NCBI RefSeq assembly: GCF_000346755.1
Contig: NZ_ANNV01000162.1
Location: 1-51,191, forward strand
From: Pseudomonas sp. CBZ-4
GTDB taxonomy: Bacteria; Pseudomonadota; Gammaproteobacteria; Pseudomonadales; Pseudomonadaceae
Direction of reading: 5' to 3'
Length of the DNA stretch: 51,191 bases
Part shown: in pieces, positions 34,824-44,371 of the stretch
How positions within the stretch are numbered: the first letter of the stretch is position 1
How the letters are laid out: each line of letters opens with the position of its first letter
Made by a program: the position numbers and the translations under genes
The notes under the pieces: model-generated
What the model saw: only the letters and a program-made list of their open reading frames with translations
Databases searched by the model: none
What the model was told of the DNA's origin: nothing

Positions 34824-34996
34824 AGTCGATTGATCCCTGCACGCAGATTGATCGGACTTGCTGGAAGCTTAGTCGCTGGGGGCTGCTTGTGAGGGAATTG
34901 TGTTTTGTTTGTAGGGCGCTTCTCGGAGGTGTGCTGCGGCGTTTTGCCGCTGCGGGCAGGTCATATGCTCCTGTAAAGTGGCGTTATGTCGCGTTG

Positions 34997-35028
34997 TTTC
35001 ACTAAATTACCCCTGTTTTATAGTGAAA
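34997..35028 (+). promoter_or_regulatory. Inverted repeat overlapping a candidate promoter of the permease
   Basis: TTTCACTA (34997-35004) and TAGTGAAA (35021-35028) form a perfect 8-base dyad with 16 bases between. A candidate promoter TTTCAC - 16 bases - TATAGT (-10 at 35019-35024) lies on it, so a dimeric repressor here would cover both hexamers. It lies about 90 bases upstream of the permease start. Confidence 0.4.
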
Positions 35029-35115
35029 GGCCCTGACCTTCAGTTTTTATACTGCACGCCCCGCCGAGCTTGTCTCGAGACGGACACTCCAATAACAAGA
35101 TGAGGTTGTACCCCT

Positions 35116-36534
35116 ATGCCAGTCGGCAACCCACTGCCCCATGGCGAGACCGCTCAAGGCGGCCCGCTCAAACGCGAACTCGGTGAACGGCACATCCGCC
35201 TGATGGCCCTGGGCGCCTGTATCGGTGTCGGCCTGTTCCTGGGGTCGGCCAAGGCCATCGAGATGGCCGGCCCGGCGATCATGCTGTCGTACATCATCGG
35301 CGGCCTGGCGATCCTGGTGATCATGCGCGCCCTCGGCGAGATGGCGGTGCACAACCCTGTCGCCGGTTCGTTCAGCCGTTATGCCCAGGACTATCTCGGC
35401 CCGTTGGCGGGCTTTCTCACCGGCTGGAACTACTGGTTCCTGTGGCTGGTGACCTGCGTCGCGGAGATCACCGCCGTGGCGGTGTACATGGGCGTCTGGT
35501 TTCCCGATACGCCGCGCTGGATCTGGGCCCTGGCGGCGCTGATCAGCATGGGCACGATCAACCTGGTCGCGGTGAAAGCCTTTGGTGAGTTCGAGTTCTG
35601 GTTCGCGCTGATCAAGATCGTCACCATCATTGCGATGGTCATCGGCGGCGTCGGCATCATCGCTTTCGGCTTTGGCAATGACGGCGTCGCGTTGGGTATT
35701 TCCAACCTGTGGAGCCATGGCGGCTTCATGCCCAACGGCGTGCAAGGCGTGCTGATGTCCCTGCAAATGGTGATGTTCGCCTACCTGGGCGTGGAGATGA
35801 TCGGCCTGACGGCCGGCGAAGCGAAGAACCCGCAGAAGACCATCCCGAGTGCCATCGGCTCGGTGTTCTGGCGCATCCTGTTGTTCTACGTCGGCGCATT
35901 GTTCGTGATCCTGTCGATCTACCCGTGGAATGAAATCGGCACCCAGGGCAGCCCGTTCGTGATGACGTTCGAGCGCCTGGGTATCAAGACCGCCGCCGGT
36001 ATCATCAATTTCGTGGTGATCACCGCTGCGCTGTCGTCGTGCAACGGTGGCATCTTCAGCACCGGGCGCATGCTCTACAGCCTGGCGCAGAACGGCCAGG
36101 CCCCGGCCACGTTCGGCACCACGTCGAGCAATGGCGTGCCGCGCAAGGCCTTGCTGCTGTCGATCTTCGCCTTGTTGCTGGGCGTGCTGCTCAACTACCT
36201 GGTACCTGACCAGGTGTTCGTGTGGGTGACCTCCATCGCCACCTTTGGCGCGATCTGGACCTGGCTGATGATCCTGCTGGCCCAGCTCAAGTTCCGCAAA
36301 GGCTTGAGCCCGGCCGAGCAGGCGGGACTCAAGTACCGTATGTGGCTGTACCCGGTCAGCTCCTACCTGGCCCTGGCGTTCCTGGTGCTGGTGGTGGGCC
36401 TGATGGCGTACTTCCCGGACACCCGCGTGGCGCTGTACGTAGGGCCGGCGTTCCTGGTGCTGCTGACGGTGCTGTTCTACGTGTTCAAGTTGCAGCCCAA
36501 CAACGCCGGTGCTGTCACCTCACCTTCGGCTTGA
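35116..36534 (+). CDS. AAT-family amino-acid permease (ProY-like)
   Basis: 472 aa with about 12 membrane segments. The N-terminal signature LKRELGERHIRLMALGACIGVGLF and the loop MRALGEMAVHNPVAGSFSRYA are classic for the AAT group of amino acid-polyamine-organocation transporters. Long stretches follow E. coli ProY pattern (SFSRYAQDYLGPLAG, YMGVWFP, MSLQMVMFAY, LSIYPWNEIGTQGSPFV), so proline or another neutral or cationic amino acid is the likely substrate; specificity cannot be read from sequence. ATG 35116 has TGAGGT upstream. It ends three bases from the convergent end of the split toxin gene. Confidence 0.88.
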   Translation: MPVGNPLPHGETAQGGPLKRELGERHIRLMALGACIGVGLFLGSAKAIEMAGPAIMLSYIIGGLAILVIMRALGEMAVHNPVAGSFSRYAQDYLGPLAGFLTGWNYWFLWLVTCVAEITAVAVYMGVWFPDTPRWIWALAALISMGTINLVAVKAFGEFEFWFALIKIVTIIAMVIGGVGIIAFGFGNDGVALGISNLWSHGGFMPNGVQGVLMSLQMVMFAYLGVEMIGLTAGEAKNPQKTIPSAIGSVFWRILLFYVGALFVILSIYPWNEIGTQGSPFVMTFERLGIKTAAGIINFVVITAALSSCNGGIFSTGRMLYSLAQNGQAPATFGTTSSNGVPRKALLLSIFALLLGVLLNYLVPDQVFVWVTSIATFGAIWTWLMILLAQLKFRKGLSPAEQAGLKYRMWLYPVSSYLALAFLVLVVGLMAYFPDTRVALYVGPAFLVLLTVLFYVFKLQPNNAGAVTSPSA

Positions 36535-36537
36535 CCT

Positions 36538-39500
36538 TCAGTCGACCCGTTGCGCCCCGCTTTGGGCCGCACGGGTCAACTGGCTGATCAGTCGGTTGAG
36601 CTCGGTTTCCTTGACCTCCTTGATCGACTGGCGCCGTTCCTGATAGTCCATGGACCGCGTGTCGGGCACTTCCTGTTTCAGTGCTTCGAGCTTGTAGCGC
36701 GCTGTTTCTTCGATGGTGGTAAAGGGTTCCGGGACATGGCGTACCAGGTACTGGACCCAGAACTCTTCCGTCAGCAGAGCGTCTTCCAAGGCGCTGGTCT
36801 TCCCCACGTCGCGCAATGTTTTACGCGCTCTTTCCAGGTCTTCCGGCAGCACGTGGTCGCCTGGCGAGTAGCGCCGGCTCTCCTTCAGGATGGGCAGGTT
36901 GAACTCCTCCGCCAGTTCAAGCCGAAAGAACAGCTTGACCTCAACATCGTCCGGCTCGGGTGCTGGAGGCCTGTGATTGCGATGCAGCGCTTGCAGATGG
37001 TCCTCGGCAAACTGGTCCAGGTTGCGTAAATAGAACAGACCTTGCGCCAGTGCCAGCAACTCCCGGTTCGCCTGGTTGGAGCTGGGTAGCGCCATGGCCT
37101 GGTGCTGCTTGTGCCGCAACTCCATATCGATGAATGTCAAAAGGGCACCGTCACCGCACGTGCCGGACACGTAGGTGTTGAGAAAGATGCTTTGCCGCAG
37201 CTCATAGGATTCGGCCATGGCCTGGAGCAGGCGCCAGACGCGGGCGATCAGGGCCGGTCGGCGATGCAGCTTGTTCACGTAGTCGTCCGCTTCGGTCAAG
37301 TCCCGCAGGACCCGAAACGTGTCGTCAGGCCTTGCGCTGCCTGGGGCATTGTCATTCTCCAGTTGCTCCCACAGGGTTCTTCGTTGTGCATGTTCGGCCG
37401 CCGGAACCCCGACCAGCCATTTGTCCACGGGGTTCGATGCGGGCGGCACATGGTGGATGCCGGGCATGGCCCCGCCGAGCGCCTGGTTGGTGCGATCACG
37501 GTATTCGGCCAGACGCTGCTGCGCGTCTGCGTTCAAGGGGTTGTCATGCAGGAACGTGCCCTGGTTGGCAGGGCGCATTTGAGGGTCGGTGAAGAGCACA
37601 TCGGGAATCGTCGCGATGTTGTTTTCTTGCAGTCGCAGGTCCCGCAACTGGGGCAGGCGCTCCGCCCCGATGGGCCATTGGCTGATACCGGTGCGATGCA
37701 GGTCCAGGCTGTGCAGGCGAGTCATGGCAGAGACATCCGGGCTCAGATTCAGCGGGTTGTGGCTCAGGTTCAACCGTGCCAGGTGAGTCATCCCGGCCAG
37801 CTGCTGCCGCGATTGCGTGTCTAGCACGATGTTGTTGTTGTTCAGGTCGAGGATCTCGAGTTGCGTCATCTGGGTGATGCTGCTGGGCAACTGCGTCAGG
37901 CCGCAGTCCAGGTGGAGCTTCTTGAGGTTGGGGAATTGGCGCAGGAACGCGTTGCCGGTCGGGGGGAACGCAGTGCCTGCGATCTTCAGGTATTCAATGT
38001 GCTCGAAGCCTTTGATCGCAGGCATGAAGTCGATGTTCGGCAATTGATTGCCGTCCAGTCGCAACTCCAGGCTGTGGGCATGCAGCAGGCCAGGATGATA
38101 ATCCAGTGACTCCTGGCGCCAGGCTTTGAGAATCTGCGGAATCATGGCGATGCGCAGGTTGGGGTTCATCCAGCCTAAAAGTTCGTGGTCGCCGGGGTAG
38201 TCGGCAGCAGCCCAGCGATTGAGTTCAAGCTCCAATGCCTGGTATTCCATTTTTCGCCGCTCCAGTTCCTGCAACACCTGCGGTTCGCTGAGCCGCATGT
38301 TGCGTGTCAGATCGAGCGCGTCGTCCCTGGACATCCTGGGGTATACCTCGCGGACCTTGCTCACCATGTCCACCGAGAACAGGAGGCTCAGCGGCCACCA
38401 GTTGCGCATGCTGAACGGATAGGCCGTGAACGTACTGTTGACTGGCATGGGCGGTTGCAGCCAATACGGGATATGCGGCAGGCCGAGCAGGCCCTTGATC
38501 GCGATGCGTTGGCTGAGTGCCAGTTCAGCAATGGCGTTGCGCAGGGGCGAGAGTTCGCCGCTGTCGTCGAGCCCGAGGGCTTTGCGCTGGGTATCGTTCA
38601 ATACGCGCCAGACGGCGGTGAGCAGATCGGTAGCGGTGTTTACCGGGTCACTGATCAGTTGACCTTCGGCGTCATACGCCTGATAGCGCGCATCCACCCG
38701 CGCCAGTTTCTTGCGCTCGCTGCCGGCCAGGTACCCGGCACTCTCGAGCAACGGTCCGGTGGCGCTGCCCTGGTGAATATCGAGGCGGACATCGGTGGGC
38801 CAGCCGGGCAGCAGCTTGAGCACATGCAAGATGATTTTTTCGCTGTCGGGGTTGGCGACGGTGGACAGGTACAACCCCTCGAACGCCCGGTTGAGGCGCA
38901 TGTCGTTGGCGGTCAGTCTTGCCTGTTCTTGCAAGCGCAGCGGGACCCCATCCGTCTCGCTCAGTTGCTTGATTTCATGGGGGGTCGCATGGTCGATCAG
39001 GGCCTGGATCGCACTGGCGGGCAACTGCGGATAATGGGCGCGCATGCGCGTGTGCAGGCGGTTGCCGTTGCGTTCGCCTTGGGCGTACAGCGTGTCGAAC
39101 AGTTGGCTGCGTTCGCGGTAGGCGTGCTCGGCGATTTTTTTCGCCAGCTTGAACAGGCGTTCCTCTTGGCTTTGCGGCAGCTCACCCAGCAGGGCGCGGC
39201 TCAGGTCGTCGTTGCGCACCAGGTGGGCCAGGGGTTCCTGGCTGCGGCTGTGGGTGTCGGACAGGCGGATCTTGTGCGGCGCGCCGGCATTCGCCGCCGG
39301 GTAATGGGCAATCGTGCGTCCGGCCTCATCATGCAGCTCCAGCACATGGCTGGCGGGCCATTGCGGCAGCGCGCAGACCAGCAGTAATTGCAAGGAGGGC
39401 TTGGCGTTGCGGGTGGCCGAATAGGTGGTCATCGCCTTGATGAAATGCAGGATTTTGCGCTCGATACCAAAGCGCTTGCTGCTGTCTTTCAACAAGGGCG

Positions 39501-40881
39501 GCGGGGGCAGCCCGGCGCAGTGCACTTCACGCAAGGCGCGGGGTGGCGTGTCGGTGACCTTGAGCAGGCGCGCGGCGGTGGGCTGATCGACGCTGAAGTC
39601 TTCAGTCCCCAGGCGCGATACCAGGTGATAGTCGTCCCAGGTCAGCGGGTTTTCGCTTTCCAGGCGCCAGGCGCCATGCCGGTTGTGCTTGAGGCGTGGG
39701 GTATCGACGCCGACTTTCTGCGGGTGCTTGAGCCGCCATACCCGCCGTTGTTGGTCGAAGGTGACCGGGTAGAACGAGCCGTACAGTGGCATCAACTGTT
39801 CGCCGTTGTGGTCATACAGCCCTTCGGGGTTGGGTTGCAGGTCGGTGGGCAACACCAGCTTTTTCTCGTATTGCGCGAGCGAATAGTCAAGCAGGCTGAC
39901 TAACCCGGCAGGGCTGCGGCGTTCGCTCATCAGGTCACCCAGGGTGTTGCGCAGGCCCTGGGCATCGGTGGCGGAACTCATGCCCAGCAGGCTGCGCTCG
40001 TGGGGTTGCAGCACCGAGCCGATGGCCAGGTAGAAACTGTCCACGGCCGGTGACACCGGGATCGACCCGGCGTTGCGCATGTCGTAGGCTTCGTAGCGGC
40101 CGTCGCCGTAGTGCAGCAGTTCGACGGTGGTGTCTTCGGGGCCGGTGTTCTTGTAGCGGTCCTTGGGGGTGCCTCCGGCCATTTCGGTGATCACCAGGGG
40201 GCGCTTGCAACGCTCCAGCAGCAGGCTGGCGGCAAACTCTCGGGCCCATAGGTCGGTGTCCGAGTTGAACGTGCGAGGGTGGTACAGGCCGTCGATCACA
40301 GCATCTATGCGCAACGCAGTGCGGTGTTGTTCCAGGTGTTCGCGTACGTTGCCCGGCAACTTGCCGTCCTTGAGGTAGGTGCTTTGCTGCGTTGCGCTCA
40401 GGGGCGTTTTCACCAGCAATTGTTTGAGGTTGGGCGGACTCAAGGGGGCGAATTGTGCTTGCAGTTTGCTCAACAGCGCAGTGACCTCCACGCCCGTGGA
40501 TGCATTTTTGATCGGTACAAACGAGCGTGCCGCATCCCCGGCCGGCACCTGGTGCCGCGCATGGCTTGCGTAGTGGGTCATGGCCGTGAACAGTGCGGTG
40601 CGCTTTTGGCCGGCCAGGGCACCGATCTGCACGCGTAGCCGCGCAATGCGCTGGGCCTCGGTGAGGTTCGGGCTGCCTTCCTTGCCCAGGGTCGAAGTGG
40701 CGGGTTGCTGGCGGATAATCGACTCGAACAAGGACTCTTGGGTGGCGACGTCGGTGTCGGGTGCGTCGAGGGCCAGGTAGGTGCCGTCGTCCCTGCGCCT
40801 GAGGTTGATGGCCAGCGTGGCCGTTTCATTGGCCGCATGGCTTTCAACCAGGTGGCCGTGCTGGTCGCGCACGTGGATCAC
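36538..40881 (-). CDS. C-terminal LRR-NEL part of an interrupted DUF6543 toxin gene
   Basis: 1447-aa frame continuing, in the same reading frame, the segment at 40894-43065 after an amber codon. It contains family modules with CALPQWPASHVLEL and LLPGWPTDVRLDI, leucine-rich repeats at about residues 930-1100 (EYLKIAGTAF, LEILDLNNNNIVL, LNLSHNPLNL), and a C-terminal NEL-like ubiquitin-ligase domain with proposed catalytic Cys1242 in GTCGDG (Cys-x-Asp kept). The nominal start GTG 40881 has no visible ribosome-binding site and falls inside the module continued from upstream, so independent translation is doubtful. It is most likely the silent 3' half of a pseudogene, unless the stop is suppressed or is a sequence error. 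Restored, the gene would encode about 2175 aa. Confidence 0.75.
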   Translation of the reverse strand: MIHVRDQHGHLVESHAANETATLAINLRRRDDGTYLALDAPDTDVATQESLFESIIRQQPATSTLGKEGSPNLTEAQRIARLRVQIGALAGQKRTALFTAMTHYASHARHQVPAGDAARSFVPIKNASTGVEVTALLSKLQAQFAPLSPPNLKQLLVKTPLSATQQSTYLKDGKLPGNVREHLEQHRTALRIDAVIDGLYHPRTFNSDTDLWAREFAASLLLERCKRPLVITEMAGGTPKDRYKNTGPEDTTVELLHYGDGRYEAYDMRNAGSIPVSPAVDSFYLAIGSVLQPHERSLLGMSSATDAQGLRNTLGDLMSERRSPAGLVSLLDYSLAQYEKKLVLPTDLQPNPEGLYDHNGEQLMPLYGSFYPVTFDQQRRVWRLKHPQKVGVDTPRLKHNRHGAWRLESENPLTWDDYHLVSRLGTEDFSVDQPTAARLLKVTDTPPRALREVHCAGLPPPPLLKDSSKRFGIERKILHFIKAMTTYSATRNAKPSLQLLLVCALPQWPASHVLELHDEAGRTIAHYPAANAGAPHKIRLSDTHSRSQEPLAHLVRNDDLSRALLGELPQSQEERLFKLAKKIAEHAYRERSQLFDTLYAQGERNGNRLHTRMRAHYPQLPASAIQALIDHATPHEIKQLSETDGVPLRLQEQARLTANDMRLNRAFEGLYLSTVANPDSEKIILHVLKLLPGWPTDVRLDIHQGSATGPLLESAGYLAGSERKKLARVDARYQAYDAEGQLISDPVNTATDLLTAVWRVLNDTQRKALGLDDSGELSPLRNAIAELALSQRIAIKGLLGLPHIPYWLQPPMPVNSTFTAYPFSMRNWWPLSLLFSVDMVSKVREVYPRMSRDDALDLTRNMRLSEPQVLQELERRKMEYQALELELNRWAAADYPGDHELLGWMNPNLRIAMIPQILKAWRQESLDYHPGLLHAHSLELRLDGNQLPNIDFMPAIKGFEHIEYLKIAGTAFPPTGNAFLRQFPNLKKLHLDCGLTQLPSSITQMTQLEILDLNNNNIVLDTQSRQQLAGMTHLARLNLSHNPLNLSPDVSAMTRLHSLDLHRTGISQWPIGAERLPQLRDLRLQENNIATIPDVLFTDPQMRPANQGTFLHDNPLNADAQQRLAEYRDRTNQALGGAMPGIHHVPPASNPVDKWLVGVPAAEHAQRRTLWEQLENDNAPGSARPDDTFRVLRDLTEADDYVNKLHRRPALIARVWRLLQAMAESYELRQSIFLNTYVSGTCGDGALLTFIDMELRHKQHQAMALPSSNQANRELLALAQGLFYLRNLDQFAEDHLQALHRNHRPPAPEPDDVEVKLFFRLELAEEFNLPILKESRRYSPGDHVLPEDLERARKTLRDVGKTSALEDALLTEEFWVQYLVRHVPEPFTTIEETARYKLEALKQEVPDTRSMDYQERRQSIKEVKETELNRLISQLTRAAQSGAQRVD

Positions 40882-40893
40882 GGCGTCAGCGGG

Positions 40894-40896
40894 CTA
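40894..40896 (-). other. In-frame TAG replacing a predicted Trp codon
   Basis: The minus-strand reading is LPT-TAG-PADAVIHVRDQHG. The family repeat reads LPxWP elsewhere (LPGWP, LPQWP), so TGG to TAG by a single change (plus-strand C to T at 40895) explains the split of the toxin gene. Confidence 0.8.
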
Positions 40897-43065
40897 TGTC
40901 GGCAGTTGCGTCAACAGGGCGAACAGGGCGCTGCCGGCATGGGCGGGCAGGTTGCCGCGATGGTGGAAGCCTGAGCTCAGTTGTTCTATCACCCGATCAA
41001 TCTGCACGCGCCGGACGGCTTCGATCAGATTGACCGGCGGCGGTTCGCCCGTCCAGATCGCGTCCAGTGTGGCGCGGGACACGGCGGTGCTGCGCAGCAG
41101 GTTGCGCAGGTGTGCCGGGGGCACCGCGGCCTCGCCGTTGGGTAGCATCTGCTCGATCAACTGGTAGTCCGAGAGTTGGCCAGCGCCGTGCAGGTCGAGG
41201 ACCCAGGCTTGCCGCTTCGGGTCGAACGTGATCGGCGCGGCGAAGCCATTGCCGTTGCCGTTGCGCCGCTTGAGCACGAAACCTTGCGTTTCGGGGGCGG
41301 CCGCGACCTCGGCCACGCGTTGTTGATCACCTTGTTGCACGCGTACGTAGTGGTGGCCGTTGATCAGGTAGAGGCCTTGGGCGTTGGCCGTCTGGCCGTC
41401 GAGCAGGCGTTGGTCCGCGACGGCGTAGGGGGTGATGTCGGGTTTCCATAGCGCCTGCGTGCCGTCGCTGTGGGTGACCTTGCGCGGGCCGCCCATGCGC
41501 TGCATCAGGCCTTCGATGCGCTGGCGGTGGACGCGCCCGGCGGTGGAGATCAACAGGCCGTTCACGGCCAGGTCCGCCACGTCGGCCATGGCGGCGGCAA
41601 AGTCACTGGCCTGGCCCTTGGCGGCTTCGTTGACGCCGATGATCAGGCTGTAGGTCAGGTTGCCGAACACCACGACCTGCATCACCCGGTTCAAGCCGCT
41701 GACCCCACCCGGTACCGGGGTTATCAGCAGTTCCATGAGTTCACTGGCAATCGCTGCCGCGCCGTCGATTACCGCCTGCAGGTCGCGCGCCGAGCGCTGG
41801 GTGGCGAGGGTGGCGAGGTTGCTCTGGTAATGCTGGATGTGCCGATAGGTGAGGGCCTGCACCAGGTTCGACGGGCGGCTGGGCCTGGGGTCGTTGACGA
41901 ATCGCAGGTGGTCCAGGGTCTGCTCTGGAAATACGCTGTGGAATGAATCATAGAGAAACCCCGCCACCGGGCTCAGGCCCTCAGGCCGTGGTTCGTCACG
42001 CAGCAGCTCAGTGAACAGGTTGATCTCGGTGACCGGCAGTTGTCGCGCGAACCAGCCCAGGTCGCCGTCACGGTGGCTGGCCTTGATGTCGTCGAGAAAC
42101 GCCGCGCCGGCCACCTTGGCATCCGTGTGATAGCGCAAGGCGCCACCGGGACGGAACGGGAAATAGGACACCACCCCTAGGCTTCCCACCTTGATTAGCA
42201 ACAGGGGCAACGGGATGCTCGTGCCCGACAGGGCAAAGGGCACCGCCGGCAGGATGGTTTTATCGAGGTCCATGCTCAGGGTCTCGAAGGGCAGTGCCGT
42301 GCCGCTGCCATCGATCGCCGCGACCAGCTTGTCGTACAGGGGTTGCGTCAGGCCCGTAGTGGCGCGGTCGCGATACGCCTCCAGCGCTTCGAACAGCAGG
42401 TGGGTGCGCGCACTGGTCTCGATCAAGCCGTGCAGTTTGCCGCCGGGGCCCAGGGCGCTGGACAGCCTGGCTTGCAGTTGGCCGCCCAGGTCCAATTCGC
42501 GGCTGATGGCGATGAATTGGCTGACGCTCAGCCGCTTTTCACTGACGCCGGTCAGGTACGACGCATCGACATACCGGTGCCCCGAGGCCTGGGGTGTACC
42601 GGTGGCGAAGTCGAAGTTCAGGCAGGCCGCGTCCCAAAGCGACAGGCTTGAAACATGGGTGCGGTACTTCCATTCGTCCACGTCACGGCGAAAACGTGCA
42701 CCTTGGGCCAAGCCGCCGAGGGTGCTTTTGCGCGGTTCCCAGGGCAGGGGCGGTTCGAGCTTTTCCAGGTAGCGGGTGTGCAGCGTGATGGCGTGGGGGT
42801 CGAGGCCGCCGAGTTTGTTGCGCAGTTGCGCCACGCCGATGTCTTTGAAGTCTTTGATCAGCCGGGTGTTTTCCGCGTCCACTGCCTTGAATGCGTCGTG
42901 GGCGGCACGTTGCAGCCTGAGGTATTCGAGCCGTTGTGCGGACGTCAGCGGGCTCATCGATTGCGCAATTATCTGGCGCAGCAGTGCCAGGGCCTGTTGC
43001 TGGCCCCAGGATTCGCTGGACTGCAAGTGGCCGGACAAGCCGTTGGCAAAGGGGTGGTTGGGCAT
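40894..43065 (-). CDS. N-terminal DUF6543 part of an interrupted toxin gene
   Basis: 723 aa from ATG 43065 (AAGGAAG about 6 bases upstream) to an amber codon at 40894. I rejected the longer frame from 43110 because it lacks this ribosome-binding site. The protein is a DUF6543-type dermonecrotic-toxin N-terminus: LSVSQFIAISRELDLGGQL, GVVSYFPFRPGGALRYH and a hydrophobic helix near NRVMQVVVFGNLTYSLIIGV. It ends inside an LPxWP module. The remaining modules, LRRs and NEL domain lie in frame downstream. If translated as is, the product would be a truncated toxin without ligase activity. The gene follows the OpgC-type gene by 69 bases on the same strand. Confidence 0.82.
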   Translation of the reverse strand: MPNHPFANGLSGHLQSSESWGQQQALALLRQIIAQSMSPLTSAQRLEYLRLQRAAHDAFKAVDAENTRLIKDFKDIGVAQLRNKLGGLDPHAITLHTRYLEKLEPPLPWEPRKSTLGGLAQGARFRRDVDEWKYRTHVSSLSLWDAACLNFDFATGTPQASGHRYVDASYLTGVSEKRLSVSQFIAISRELDLGGQLQARLSSALGPGGKLHGLIETSARTHLLFEALEAYRDRATTGLTQPLYDKLVAAIDGSGTALPFETLSMDLDKTILPAVPFALSGTSIPLPLLLIKVGSLGVVSYFPFRPGGALRYHTDAKVAGAAFLDDIKASHRDGDLGWFARQLPVTEINLFTELLRDEPRPEGLSPVAGFLYDSFHSVFPEQTLDHLRFVNDPRPSRPSNLVQALTYRHIQHYQSNLATLATQRSARDLQAVIDGAAAIASELMELLITPVPGGVSGLNRVMQVVVFGNLTYSLIIGVNEAAKGQASDFAAAMADVADLAVNGLLISTAGRVHRQRIEGLMQRMGGPRKVTHSDGTQALWKPDITPYAVADQRLLDGQTANAQGLYLINGHHYVRVQQGDQQRVAEVAAAPETQGFVLKRRNGNGNGFAAPITFDPKRQAWVLDLHGAGQLSDYQLIEQMLPNGEAAVPPAHLRNLLRSTAVSRATLDAIWTGEPPPVNLIEAVRRVQIDRVIEQLSSGFHHRGNLPAHAGSALFALLTQLPT

Positions 43066-43134
43066 CGAGTGCTTCCTTTCAGAATAAAATCGGGAAAAGA
43101 ATGGAAGCACTCGCTTTCGCGTGGTGGGCGCTAG

Positions 43135-44247
43135 CTATGTAGTGCGCTGGCTCAGGCGCTTGTTCAACTCCAGCCAGGCGCCCAGCGCCGCCATCAGGAC
43201 AACCCCGATCAGCGCAGTCAGCAGTTGTATCAGCAGCGCATCGCCGGCCATGGCGTTGAGCATGTCGGCCAACGGTGCAAGCAGCACCCCGAGGCAGAAG
43301 ATCTCCAGCGAGAACCGTCCCATGCGGCACACCTGCGCAGCCACCGGGTTTTGCGTCCAGCCTGCGGTGGGCAGCAGCTTGGCGGTGACGTAGGCCAGGG
43401 CGAGGAAGTGCAACAGGCGCACGGGCGACAGGTCGGTCTTGCTGATGGGGTAGATCAGGTCGCTGATCGATGCCGGCATCAGCGCGTCATGGATCTCGGG
43501 CCAGCGCCACGCCACCGTTATCAGGCCGGTGACCACGACGTACACCGCCGCCGCGACAAACAGCGGCTGGCGCAACAAGGGTTGGCGCTGGGCCGGCTTG
43601 GCCTGCCCGCTGCGAATGGCTGCCGCGCCGCCCAGCACAAACAGCAACTGCCAGGTCACGGGGTTGAAGTACCACACGCCGTCCTCGATTGCCCGCAGGT
43701 TCCAGCCCATCCACGGCGCCAGCAGATACACCGTCAGCGACACCGCCACCACTGCCATGGGCCAGCGCAGCATCAGCGGCAACACCAGCGCCAGGCTGGC
43801 GAGCAAGACGATGTACAGCGGCAACGGGTCCATCAGGTTGGGCTTGAAGCGCAGCAGCAACTCATCGAGCAGGGCCTGTTGCGGATGGGTGATGAAGTGG
43901 GTCATGCCCATCTCTTGCACCAGGTCGCGGGTCTCCACATGGCTGTTGGCGAAAAACACGATGCCCATCAGCATCGCCAGCAAGAAGATGTGCACCACGT
44001 ACAGCACCCAGGTGCGGCGCAGGATTTTCAGGCAGGCCATCCAGTAGCCTTCGCGTTGCAGGACTTTGCCATAGGCCATTACCGAGGCGAAGCCGGCGAG
44101 GAACACGAAGACTTCCGCCGCGTCACTGAAACCGAGGTTACGCAGGGTGATCTGGCCTAGGGGGTTGTGGGGGACGTGATCCCAGAAAATGAAGATCAAC
44201 GCCAGGCCCCGAAAAAAATCGATGCGCGGGTCGCGTCCGTTCAGCAT
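43135..44247 (-). CDS. OpgC-family integral membrane acyltransferase-like protein
   Basis: 370 aa with about ten hydrophobic segments. The start RDPRIDFFRGLALIFIFWDHVP and the following FSDAAEVFVFLAGFASVMAYG match the OpgC domain family; OpgC proper adds succinyl groups to periplasmic glucans. No opgG/opgH genes are here, so the acceptor glycan is unknown. Start ATG 44247. It lies immediately upstream of the interrupted toxin gene on the same strand, and readthrough is possible with only 69 bases between. Confidence 0.85.
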   Translation of the reverse strand: MLNGRDPRIDFFRGLALIFIFWDHVPHNPLGQITLRNLGFSDAAEVFVFLAGFASVMAYGKVLQREGYWMACLKILRRTWVLYVVHIFLLAMLMGIVFFANSHVETRDLVQEMGMTHFITHPQQALLDELLLRFKPNLMDPLPLYIVLLASLALVLPLMLRWPMAVVAVSLTVYLLAPWMGWNLRAIEDGVWYFNPVTWQLLFVLGGAAAIRSGQAKPAQRQPLLRQPLFVAAAVYVVVTGLITVAWRWPEIHDALMPASISDLIYPISKTDLSPVRLLHFLALAYVTAKLLPTAGWTQNPVAAQVCRMGRFSLEIFCLGVLLAPLADMLNAMAGDALLIQLLTALIGVVLMAALGAWLELNKRLSQRTT

Positions 44248-44371
44248 GGCAGCGGGCTCTTGTACAGAATTTTGAGTAATGACGGGCAGGTGCGAGGGCG
44301 CCTCCCGTCGGGCGGGCGCAGGTTGGCGGTATTTGTAAGCAATTGCAAAGGTTGGGTATTACTGAATGTCT

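Noticed and set aside
40864..40881. Independent translation start (GTG 40881) for the LRR-NEL half of the split toxin
   Set aside because: No ribosome-binding site, and the codons immediately upstream continue the interrupted LPxWP module in the same frame, so a nonsense-split gene explains it better.
22189..43065. Genomic island marked by integrase, tRNA or insertion sequences around the toxin block
   Set aside because: No integrase, transposase, tRNA gene or terminal direct repeat was found in the window, and housekeeping-type genes are interspersed; recent transfer as one island is not supported here.
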